A DNA stretch of 30,152 nucleotides, from contig JABMSC010000132.1 of NCBI GenBank assembly GCA_013204685.1, positions 1 to 30,152 of the forward strand. The letters run 5' to 3'. Below, in pieces: positions 15,686 to 22,420 of the stretch. This DNA comes from Candidatus Omnitrophota bacterium. Lineage in GTDB: Bacteria; Omnitrophota; Gorgyraeia; Tantalellales; Tantalellaceae. A program made the translations under genes and the position numbers. The notes under the pieces are model-generated. The model did not search any database and was not told the DNA's origin. It was given only the letters and a program-made list of their open reading frames with translations. The stretch's first letter is position 1, and every line of letters starts with the position of its first letter.

Positions 15686-15821
15686 ATGAGGTCGCAACTT
15701 ATGGAGCGAAGCGACATAAGTTGCATGGCCGAATTTATGCCGTTCTCGTGAGCATGTATGTTGTACGGCGAAATGAGGGCACGCCTTATTAATGCTTCGT
15801 GTTCATAAAGTGTGGTCTCAT
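15685..15821 (+). repeat. Family A palindromic repeat complex after serA
   Basis: 15685-15738 is a family A copy with perfect 10-bp arms GCAACTTATG (15694-15703) and CATAAGTTGC (15715-15724). 15739-15770 is the GCCGT...ACGGCG block also found at 9921. 15771-15821 is a degenerate third element whose reverse complement starts ATGAGACCACACTTTATG, so it is an inverted family A copy. The order A-block-A' matches the lptB copy, so the unit seems to move or amplify as a composite. Confidence 0.75.
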
Positions 15822-15835
15822 ATAAGGAGAAAGAT

Positions 15836-17098
15836 ATGGCTAAGAAGAAAAAAAAGAAAAAGAATCTTATACGATTCATTGATGTTACGAACCGTGACGG
15901 AGTTCAAACATCCCGGCTGGGGCTCGCGAAACTCCAGAAAACGATCGTTAATCTATATCTCAACAAGATGGGGATTTTTCAGTCCGAGTTTGGATTTCCT
16001 TTCACTGACCATGAGGCAAACTATATAAATGCTAATCTTGAGCTTGCCAGGCGTAAGGTTATATATCCCATGAGATTGGAAGGATGGATAAGGGCCATTG
16101 AAGCAGACGTAAGAAAAGCCGTTAAAAATACGCCGATCAAGCATATAAATATGTCCATTTCTACCTCTGACCTTATGATAGAAAAGAAATTCGCCGGCAA
16201 AATGGATCGCGCGGGGGTTATCAAAGCCATGACAAAGGCTTTGAGGCTTGCTAAAAAGAAGGGGCTAAAAACAATCGGTGTTAACGCTGAAGATGCCTCC
16301 CGGACAGATATTGATTACTTAATAGAATTCGCTCAAGCCGCAAAAGCGGAAGGGGCGGATCGCATACGCTACTGTGATACTCTCGGGTATGATGACCCCT
16401 TTACGATATATGACAGGGTATCGGCACTAGCCAGTGAGATCAAGATGCCTATTGAACTTCATTGTCATAATGATCTTGGAATGGTTGTTGCCGTAAGCGT
16501 TGCAGGAGCTAAAGCTGCTATTGACAGCGGCGTAGACGCATATATTAACACTACGATCAACGGTATGGGTGAAAGAGCGGGCAACGCGGATCTTGTAAGC
16601 TGTATACTGGCGCTTAAGTATTCCAGCGGGTTCAGAGATAACCCAAAATACAAGATAGACCCCAACACTAATTTAAAGATGGCCTGGAAACTCAGCAAAT
16701 ACGCTTCTTATGCTTTCGGTGTGCCCATACCTGTAAATCAGGTTGGCGTGGGCGCTAACGCATTTGCGCATGAATCCGGGATACATGCGGATGGAGCTTT
16801 GAAGGACAGGAGAAATTACGAGCTTTACGATTATGAAGAACTGGGACGCGGGGAACCTGAGATCATTGATACCGGAAGGAATATTACCGCCGGTGAATAC
16901 AGCGGTATTAAGGGTTTCAGGAACGTATATAATCGCCTGGAAGTAAAGTTCAAAAACGATGAAGAAGCTACCAGGATACTGGAACTTGTGCGCTATGCGA
17001 ACGTTCATACGCAGAAACCTCTAGTCCGGGATGAGCTGCTATTTATTGCGGAATACCCCGATATGGCTGCAAAGATCTTCACAATGAATCCTGCGTAA
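15836..17098 (+). CDS. DRE-TIM metallolyase: homocitrate/2-isopropylmalate synthase-like
   Basis: 420 residues of the acetyl-CoA-dependent Claisen condensation family (homocitrate, isopropylmalate, citramalate synthases). The metal and catalytic motif is DVTNRDGVQ (usual DTTLRDGEQ). The metal-binding HCHNDLGMVVAVSVAGAKAAI and NTTINGMGERAGNADL follow, and the HESGIHADGAL motif is in the second half. There is no long C-terminal regulatory domain of the kind that gives LeuA leucine control. I took ATG at 15836, with AAGGAGA at 15824-15830, over an upstream in-frame codon in the repeat. The N terminus has seven lysines in a row (MAKKKKKKKN). The true substrate is not readable from the sequence; neighbours are serA and purA, which do not settle it. 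Confidence 0.8.
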   Translation: MAKKKKKKKNLIRFIDVTNRDGVQTSRLGLAKLQKTIVNLYLNKMGIFQSEFGFPFTDHEANYINANLELARRKVIYPMRLEGWIRAIEADVRKAVKNTPIKHINMSISTSDLMIEKKFAGKMDRAGVIKAMTKALRLAKKKGLKTIGVNAEDASRTDIDYLIEFAQAAKAEGADRIRYCDTLGYDDPFTIYDRVSALASEIKMPIELHCHNDLGMVVAVSVAGAKAAIDSGVDAYINTTINGMGERAGNADLVSCILALKYSSGFRDNPKYKIDPNTNLKMAWKLSKYASYAFGVPIPVNQVGVGANAFAHESGIHADGALKDRRNYELYDYEELGRGEPEIIDTGRNITAGEYSGIKGFRNVYNRLEVKFKNDEEATRILELVRYANVHTQKPLVRDELLFIAEYPDMAAKIFTMNPA

Positions 17099-17135
17099 TA
17101 AAACAGGAAAATGAATTCCGGAGGAAAGGATATTT

Positions 17136-18424
17136 ATGGGACAGGTAACGGTGCTGGTAGGAGCTCAGTGGGGCGATGAAGGAAAAGGTAAAGTAATAGA
17201 TGTGCTTACCGAGGGCGTGCAGTATATTGTCCGCTATCAGGGTGGTAATAATGCCGGGCATACCGTTGTCATAGGGGATAAGAAGTATGTTTTGCACCTT
17301 ATTCCGTCGGGGATCCTTCATGAAGGAAAGATATGTGTAATCGGTCACGGTGTTGTGGTAGACCCAAAGGCGGTTATCGATGAGATAGAACTTCTCAAGT
17401 CACAAGGTATAAGTGTTGAGGGCCGTTTGAAAATAAGTGATAAAGCGCATATTATCTTTCCTTATCACAATAAGATAGACGAACTTCGTGAAGCCAAGCG
17501 CAAGAAAGGTAAGATAGGTACCACAAAAAAGGAATAGGTCCGTGTTATTCCGATAAGGTGGGGCGCGTTGGTATACGCATGGCGGATCTGTTCGATGAGG
17601 AATACTTCCGGGAAAGACTGGAGAAGAACATTGAAGAGAAAAACGCGGTCCTGAAGGATTTGGGCGGATTTAAAGGGTTTTCCGCGGATGAGATCCTGCC
17701 GGAATATGTTAAATATGCCGCTTTACTTAAAGAATATATTTGTGACACTACCTTACTTCTGAATGAGGCTCTTAAGAAGGGTGAATCGATCCTTTTTGAG
17801 GGGGCGCAGGGCACCTTTCTGGATGTAGATTACGGGACTTATCCGTATGTGACATCTTCTAATTCTACCGCAGGAGGAGCATGCATAGGGGCAGGTATAG
17901 GCCCTTCACGTATCGACAAGGTGCTTGGTGTGGTCAAGGCTTATACCACGCGGGTAGGAGAGGGACCGTTTCCTACCGAGTTCGGGCCTGAGCTCATGGA
18001 GAAAATCCGGCAAAAAGGCGGAGAGTTTGGCGCAACAACAGGCAGGGCCCGTAGATGCGGATGGTTTGACAGCGTCCTGGTCAAAAATTCGGTTCTTATC
18101 AACGGAATGGACAGCGTTGTAATAACTAAACTGGATGTGCTTGATGAACTGAAGACCATTAAGATCTGCACGGCGTATAAATATAAAGGAAAGACATATA
18201 ATAATATACCCGGTGATCCCGGTTTTCTTGACAATTGTGAACCTGTTTACGAGGATCATCCTGGATGGCAACAGGATACCTCTAACATAACATCGTATGA
18301 AGATCTTCCCGAGAATGCCCGCAAGTATATTGACAGGATGCAGGAGCTTATCGGGACGGAAGTAATGCTTGTTTCGGTAGGTAAAAGCCGAAAACAGACC
18401 CTGGCTTATAAAGATTTGCAATAA
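17136..18424 (+). CDS. purA: Adenylosuccinate synthetase, read across a -1 frameshift
   Basis: Joins IMP and aspartate with GTP to adenylosuccinate, the first AMP-specific step. The gene is in two frames: 17136-17537 (ends GTTKKE then TAG) and 17531-18424. Shifting back one base at A AAA AAG (17525-17531) gives one 429-residue protein, the normal PurA length, with the junction reading GTTKKGIGPCYSDKVGR, the conserved family sequence. Seen: GDEGKGK with catalytic Asp14, GGNNAGHT with His42, the EGAQGTFLDVDYGTYPYVTSSN loop, FGATTGRARRCGW and TKLDVLD. ATG at 17136 follows GGAGGAAAGG. No active enzyme is possible from either half alone. The break is either a programmed or slippage site or a one-A sequencing error. 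Confidence 0.9.
17525..17531 (+). promoter_or_regulatory. A AAA AAG slippery heptamer in purA
   Basis: In the zero frame the codons are ACA AAA AAG GAA TAG, which is the X XXY YYZ arrangement of the classic -1 site, the same heptamer as in E. coli dnaX. A -1 slip makes the next codons GGA ATA GGT CCG (GIGP), restoring PurA. Upstream, purine-rich AAAGGT (17505-17510) and ATAGGT (17515-17520) are possible but poorly spaced stimulators. Downstream I see only a weak TTAT/ATAA hairpin, not a strong one. Confidence 0.5.
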
Positions 18425-18457
18425 AAGGGCGTGGAGCAATAGAAAAAGAAGCCGTTC

Positions 18458-18486
18458 TTGACTTGATTAAAGGGCGGTGTTATAGT
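18458..18486 (+). promoter_or_regulatory. Sigma70-type promoter of the OmpA-domain lipoprotein gene
   Basis: TTGACT (18458-18463), a 17-bp spacer and TATAGT (18481-18486) lie 34 bp after the purA stop. Transcription would start near 18493 and give a leader of about 135 nt that contains the family C hairpin at 18534-18570. Confidence 0.65.
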
Positions 18487-18533
18487 CATTATAGATAAGG
18501 GTATAGGAGATAGTATTCAGTAGTCAGGAGCGT

Positions 18534-18570
18534 GCCCCGTTAAAAGCTTCAAAGAAACCTATAACGGGGC
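18534..18570 (+). repeat. Family C palindromic repeat (GCCCCGTTA/TAACGGGGC)
   Basis: GCCCCGTTA (18534-18542) and TAACGGGGC (18562-18570) form a perfect 9-bp stem. An outer inverted pair CAGTAGT (18519-18525) and ACTACTG (18595-18601) encloses it. It lies in the untranslated leader of the lipoprotein gene and has no T-tract. Confidence 0.75.
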
Positions 18571-18629
18571 AGGCAGAATGAAGAAGGCGCGCCCACTACT
18601 GCGGGTTCAGAACTAAAAAGGAGGGTGTT

Positions 18630-19280
18630 ATGCGGATAAAGAGATATTTGATGTCTGGTACTCTGGTAATAATCGCATTAAGTGTATTCACTTCCGGATG
18701 TGCGGTGAATTTTTACAAACAGAGCCCCCGCAGTAAAAGAAAGATAAATGAATTACAGGCCCAGGTATATGGTCTTGAAAAACAGCAGGCGGAGGAGCGC
18801 AAGCGCTTTGAGGAAGCTAAACGCATGCTGGAATCAAAATTCCGCAATGAGATCAGGGATCAGAATATTTCACTGACAATGGATGAGAGAGGTCTCGTAA
18901 TCATATTATCCGACGATATTCTTTTTGACTCAGGAAAAGCTGATCTGAAAAAAGGAGCTTTTCCGGTCCTCAATAATGTCATAGCTGTTATAAAGAAGAA
19001 GGTTCCTAATAAAGATGTAGGGATAAGCGGTCATACCGATAACGTTCCGATAAAATATTCTAACTGGAAGACCAACTGGGAACTTTCAACAGCCAGGGCA
19101 ACCAATGTTCTTTATTACCTGGAGAAAAAAGGTATTTCACCCGCTAGACTATCCGCAACCGGGTATGGTGAGTATAGGACGATAGCTTCAAATGATACCG
19201 AAGAAGGCCGTGCCATGAACAGAAGAGTTGAGATCGTTATTTTGCCTGAATTTCCTGTGAAAAAAGAGGGCATAAAATAG
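18630..19280 (+). CDS. OmpA-domain outer membrane lipoprotein (Pal-like)
   Basis: 216 residues. Residues 1-24 form a lipoprotein-type signal (basic start, hydrophobic core, TSGC with Cys24 as the probable lipidated residue; the lipobox is imperfect, with Thr at -3). Residues about 37-75 are a charged, Glu/Arg/Lys-rich predicted coiled coil. The C-terminal OmpA/MotB domain (about 85-205) carries SGHTDNVPI, NWELSTARATNVL, ARLSATGYGE and GRAMNRRVEIVI, which bind the diaminopimelate of peptidoglycan. The inferred role is tethering the outer membrane to the wall. ATG at 18630 has a strong AAAGGAGGG. It has its own promoter and is followed by a terminator, so it is a single-gene unit. Confidence 0.88.
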   Translation: MRIKRYLMSGTLVIIALSVFTSGCAVNFYKQSPRSKRKINELQAQVYGLEKQQAEERKRFEEAKRMLESKFRNEIRDQNISLTMDERGLVIILSDDILFDSGKADLKKGAFPVLNNVIAVIKKKVPNKDVGISGHTDNVPIKYSNWKTNWELSTARATNVLYYLEKKGISPARLSATGYGEYRTIASNDTEEGRAMNRRVEIVILPEFPVKKEGIK

Positions 19281-19296
19281 CAGATAAGATCATCTA

Positions 19297-19350
19297 AACA
19301 CGGGTTGGCACGGATTTTTTTTGTGAATCCGTGTTAATCCGTGTTTTTTT
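19297..19350 (+). terminator. Repeat-derived intrinsic terminator before uppS
   Basis: The 20-nt arms 19297-19316 and 19326-19345 pair completely in RNA (three G-U pairs), around a 9-nt loop, and run into seven T residues (19344-19350). Each arm is built of two CACGGATT-like units, a dispersed repeat type. It sits 16 bp after the lipoprotein stop and only ten bases before the uppS start codon. Confidence 0.8.
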
Positions 19351-19360
19351 AGGGATATAT

Positions 19361-20059
19361 ATGACAAAACTTCCGAGACATATTGCCATAATCATGGATG
19401 GTAACGGCAGGTGGGCCAGGGAAAAGAATCTTCCCAAGATAATGGGACATCGCCGGGGTGTGGAGATCGTGGACAGGACAGTTGAATCTTGCGCAAAGCT
19501 TGGGATAGGGTATCTGACTCTTTACACATTTTCGACAGAAAACTGGAAACGTTCGGGTGAGGAAGTGTCCGCTCTTATGAAGCTCCTGGAACAGGCAGTG
19601 AAAGATAGAGCTCAGAAACTGAAGGAAAATAATATACGGTTCAATGTTATAGGGCAGCTTGAAAAGCTTCCCAAACAACTGGTAAGTGGACTTGAAAGCC
19701 TCATTGAAGATACTTCCGGAAATTCCGGGATGGTTTTAAGCCTGGCACTCAGCTATAGCGGGCGTCAGGAGATCGTTGATGCCGTAAAGAAAATATGTAC
19801 TGATTATGAAGGGAAAGGAAGGGACGTTTCTTCTTTAGATGAGGAAAATTTCGGGAAGTATCTTTATACGTCCGGACTTCCGGACCCCGACCTTATGATA
19901 CGCACTTCAGGTGAGATGCGTATAAGTAATTTTCTTTTGTGGCAGCTGGCGTATTCCGAATTTTACGTAACGGATACTCTCTGGCCTGACTTTGATGAAA
20001 GCGAGCTTAATAAAGCGCTGGAAGCGTACTCGAGGCGCGACAGGAGATTCGGTGAATAA
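19361..20059 (+). CDS. uppS: Undecaprenyl (polyprenyl) diphosphate synthase, cis-type
   Basis: 232 residues of the cis-prenyltransferase family, making the C55 carrier lipid for peptidoglycan and polysaccharide assembly from farnesyl diphosphate and isopentenyl diphosphate. Seen: HIAIIMDGNGRWA with catalytic Asp13, MGHRRG, the YTFSTENWKR motif, and the C-terminal PDLMIRTSGEMRISNFLLWQLAYSE region with DTLWPDF. I chose ATG at 19361 with AGGG at 19351-19354; an in-frame GTG at 19331 lies inside the terminator repeat and is not credible. Its 3' end overlaps cdsA by eight bases. It uses the isoprenoid product made via Dxr and IspG downstream. Confidence 0.95.
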   Translation: MTKLPRHIAIIMDGNGRWAREKNLPKIMGHRRGVEIVDRTVESCAKLGIGYLTLYTFSTENWKRSGEEVSALMKLLEQAVKDRAQKLKENNIRFNVIGQLEKLPKQLVSGLESLIEDTSGNSGMVLSLALSYSGRQEIVDAVKKICTDYEGKGRDVSSLDEENFGKYLYTSGLPDPDLMIRTSGEMRISNFLLWQLAYSEFYVTDTLWPDFDESELNKALEAYSRRDRRFGE

Positions 20060-20864
20060 GTTCATCAAAAGAACTATTGTTACTTTCATGTTACTTGGCG
20101 TTGTCGGCATTTTTGTGTATCAGGTTCCGAATTGGGTGTTTTGTCTTTTTATCGCGATGTTTATAGGTTTCGGGCAGTTCGAGTTCTTCCGCATGGTTGA
20201 AAACAGGGGCATCTTTGTTTATAAGTATTTCGGAACAGCTGTCGGCATTCTTATTCCTATTGTGATATTCATGGCAAAAATGCTGCCTGAGATAAAGAAC
20301 CTGGAACCCATCTTTATAGTTGTTGCAAGCCTCTTTGCCCTTACGATGCAGTTTACAAGGCGCGATAATGCCCGGGATCACTTGATAAGCACCGCCCTTA
20401 CTCTTTTTTCGCTTTTTTATATAGCCTGGTTCTTTTCGTTTTTTGTGAAAATAAAAGCGCTGGAAAACGGTGCAAATCTTGTAGTTTTTCTTGTGCTTGT
20501 GACCAAAAGTACCGATATCGGGGCATATATTATAGGAAGCTGGTTCGGGAGGACCGAGCTCATTCCAAGGATAAGCCCCAAGAAAACCAAGGAAGGCACT
20601 CTTGGGGGCATAGTTTTCGGTATCATTGTAACTGTTATAGCCGGCAGATTCCTTACCTCCTTTTCGACTATTCACCTTATTGTTTTAGGAGGCATCCTGG
20701 CACCGCTGGGACAGGTGGGGGATCTGGCAGAGAGTCTTATAAAACGTGACTGTAACATGAAAGACTCCGGGACGTATCTTCCCGGGATCGGCGGCGTCCT
20801 TGACGTGATAGACAGCCTTCTTTTTACGGCGCCTGTCTTTTATTATTATGTGAAGACATTTTAG
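20052..20864 (+). CDS. cdsA: Phosphatidate cytidylyltransferase (CDP-diacylglycerol synthase)
   Basis: 270 residues, a polytopic inner membrane enzyme (about seven to eight hydrophobic segments, for example 8-45, 58-78, 95-125, 150-175 and 190-215) making CDP-diacylglycerol from phosphatidate and CTP. The C-terminal signature is recognisable, SLIKRDCNMKDSG then LPGIGGVLDVIDSLLF. It differs from the E. coli form (PGHGGILDRIDSL) at the His (Ile here) and the Arg (Val here), a variation I recall from PVC-type bacteria. The start is GTG at 20052, with AGGAG at 20042-20046, overlapping uppS. An in-frame ATG at 19992 lies inside uppS and adds a non-hydrophobic basic stretch, so I rejected it. Confidence 0.9.
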   Translation: MNKFIKRTIVTFMLLGVVGIFVYQVPNWVFCLFIAMFIGFGQFEFFRMVENRGIFVYKYFGTAVGILIPIVIFMAKMLPEIKNLEPIFIVVASLFALTMQFTRRDNARDHLISTALTLFSLFYIAWFFSFFVKIKALENGANLVVFLVLVTKSTDIGAYIIGSWFGRTELIPRISPKKTKEGTLGGIVFGIIVTVIAGRFLTSFSTIHLIVLGGILAPLGQVGDLAESLIKRDCNMKDSGTYLPGIGGVLDVIDSLLFTAPVFYYYVKTF

Positions 20865-20897
20865 GAACCAGTCGTCAGAGGTAAAAATTCAAAAATT

Positions 20898-22049
20898 ATG
20901 AAAAATATTGCACTCCTAGGATCAACGGGCTCTGTCGGCAGGAATGTTTTAGATATAGTAAGGCATTATCCGGATGAGTTTCGCGTAAGTGCTATTTCAA
21001 GCAATGAGAATATATCTCTCTTAGCGGAACAGGCTGAAGAATTTAACCCTTCCGTTGTCGCCATAGGAAATGAGGCGTTTTATCCTGAACTAAAAAATAA
21101 AATATCGGGAGACAGTAAAATCGCCTCAGGGGCTGAAAGCCTTGAAGAGATTGCATCAGATGATAGTGCGGATATTATTTTTATGGCGATCTCAGGGACA
21201 TCAGCCTTGAAACCCCTTATTGCGGCTCTTCGAAAAGGGAAAACCGTGGCGCTTGCGAGCAAGGAGCCGGTAGTTTCGGCAGGTATGATAGTAAGGAAGG
21301 TAATGGAGGATAATAATGCCGGTATCATTCCTGTCGATAGTGAGCATAGCGCGATCATGCAGTGTCTGTCGGGCAGGGACAGCGGTGATGTCCGGACGTT
21401 ATATATTACCGGAAGCGGTGGATCACTTAAAGATAAGCCCGCATCTGAATTTGATTCGCTTACCACCGAAGAAGTTCTCAATCATCCTAAATGGGATATG
21501 GGCAGAAAGATCACGGTGGATTCAGCGACACTTATGAACAAGGGATTGGAAGTCATAGAGGCAAGATGGCTTTTTGATGTGCCGCAAGAGAGGATAAAAG
21601 TTCTCATTCACCCCGAGGCAGTTATTCACTCTATGGTTGAGTTTTCCGACGGAACGATCAATGCCGGCATGTTTTCGCCGGATATGCGTTTTCCCATACT
21701 AAGGGCATTGGCGTATCCTGAGATCCTGGAAAGTGATCTTCCCAGGGTGGATTTCAGCATGGTTAATACTCTTTCATTCCAGGCGCCTGACACAGAGAAG
21801 TTTCCGGCTCTCAAGATGGCATATGATGCTCTTGATGAAGGGGGCACGGTACCGGCCGTCTTGAACGCCTCGAATGAGGCTGCGGTGGGACTCTTCCTGG
21901 AGGGCAAAATAAAGTTTACCGGCATCATAGATATAGTCTCAAAAATTGTGGCGCTTCACAATAAAAAAGACGACCCGTCATTGGATGATATTATTAATTC
22001 TGAAAAGTGGGCCAGGGAGATGGTTTTTAAAGAGATTACGCGGATATAA
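20898..22049 (+). CDS. dxr: 1-deoxy-D-xylulose-5-phosphate reductoisomerase
   Basis: 383 residues, the normal length. It makes 2-C-methylerythritol 4-phosphate, the committed MEP-pathway step. Seen: the NADPH-binding GSTGSVGRNVLDIVRHYP, the ALASKEPVVSAG motif (usual LANKE), the metal and substrate motif PVDSEHSAIMQCL, TGSGGSLKDKP and HPKWDMGRKITVDSATLMNKGLEVIEARWLF. The usual Asn of the NKE motif is Ser here (SKEP), a mild divergence. The ribosome binding site is poor (AGAGG about 17 bp upstream), so expression may be coupled to cdsA. A purine-rich and palindrome-rich gap of 371 bp follows before rseP. Confidence 0.95.
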   Translation: MKNIALLGSTGSVGRNVLDIVRHYPDEFRVSAISSNENISLLAEQAEEFNPSVVAIGNEAFYPELKNKISGDSKIASGAESLEEIASDDSADIIFMAISGTSALKPLIAALRKGKTVALASKEPVVSAGMIVRKVMEDNNAGIIPVDSEHSAIMQCLSGRDSGDVRTLYITGSGGSLKDKPASEFDSLTTEEVLNHPKWDMGRKITVDSATLMNKGLEVIEARWLFDVPQERIKVLIHPEAVIHSMVEFSDGTINAGMFSPDMRFPILRALAYPEILESDLPRVDFSMVNTLSFQAPDTEKFPALKMAYDALDEGGTVPAVLNASNEAAVGLFLEGKIKFTGIIDIVSKIVALHNKKDDPSLDDIINSEKWAREMVFKEITRI

Positions 22050-22050
22050 G

Positions 22051-22088
22051 GGTAAGAAGCAGAGAGGTAAGAAGTAAAGAAGTAAGAA
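22051..22088 (+). repeat. Degenerate GTAAGAAG tandem repeat
   Basis: Four copies of a GTAAGAAG-like unit (at 22052, 22067, 22074 and 22082) follow two bases after the dxr stop codon, giving a purine-rich strand. No reading frame or hairpin is associated with it. Confidence 0.5.
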
Positions 22089-22111
22089 TTGAGGGCAAGG
22101 CATCATCTCCG

Positions 22112-22166
22112 TCATTGCGAGGAGCGATGTGGGATAGGATGGTGAGCCGAGCGACGAAGCAATCCC
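22112..22166 (+). repeat. TCATTGCGAGGAGCGA / GCGACGAAGCAATCCC repeat
   Basis: ATTGC (22114-22118) and GCAAT (22159-22163) mark the ends of an imperfect inverted repeat carrying GCGAGGAGCGA and GAGCGACGAAGC. From memory, this is a dispersed palindromic sequence met in many unrelated bacterial phyla. ATTGCGAGGAGCGAT is shared exactly with 12785-12799. Confidence 0.65.
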
Positions 22167-22178
22167 AATACCGGGCGA

Positions 22179-22328
22179 GCCCCGTTAGAAAAAGATTTTC
22201 TAACGGGGCGAGCAACAAGGAGAGCGAGCTCACGACCACGAACCACCCCGTTAGAAATTCCAAAGGATTTTCTAACGGGGCACGCGAACCATGGCCCGTT
22301 ACAAATTCCGGAGAAATTTGTAATGGGC
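22179..22328 (+). repeat. Cluster of three family C hairpins between dxr and rseP
   Basis: Copy one, 22179-22209: 14-bp perfect arms with loop AGA. Copy two, 22246-22280: 16-nt arms with one mismatch and loop AAA. Copy three, 22294-22328: 14-bp arms with one G-T pair, its ends changed to GCCCGTTAC/GTAATGGGC. The inner arm sequence differs between copies while pairing is kept, as expected if structure is what is conserved. With the two elements before it they fill most of the dxr-rseP gap; I see no gene there. Confidence 0.8.
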
Positions 22329-22348
22329 AACGAACCACGACTAACGAT

Positions 22349-22376
22349 TTGTGTAATCTTAAGTTGTTGCTAAAAT
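22349..22376 (+). promoter_or_regulatory. Possible promoter of rseP
   Basis: TTGTGT (22349-22354) and TAAAAT (22371-22376) are 16 bp apart, just after the hairpin cluster and 45 bp before the rseP start. The match is moderate and the spacing slightly short. Confidence 0.3.
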
Positions 22377-22420
22377 CGAAGAAATCAATGTAATCATTGT
22401 TATTTAAGGAGGATTAAACT

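Noticed and set aside
17136..18424. purA as two separate genes or as a dead pseudogene
   Set aside because: Both halves are fully conserved right up to one junction, and a single -1 slip at A AAA AAG restores every conserved residue. There is no second lesion, as decay would bring.
19331..19360. Longer N terminus of uppS from a GTG
   Set aside because: The extra ten residues would be encoded by the terminator arm and T-tract. ATG at 19361 has its own AGGG and gives the family N terminus.
22115..22393. A 92-residue reading frame between dxr and rseP
   Set aside because: It is made almost wholly of the E-type repeat and three family C hairpins, has no ribosome binding site and resembles no protein.
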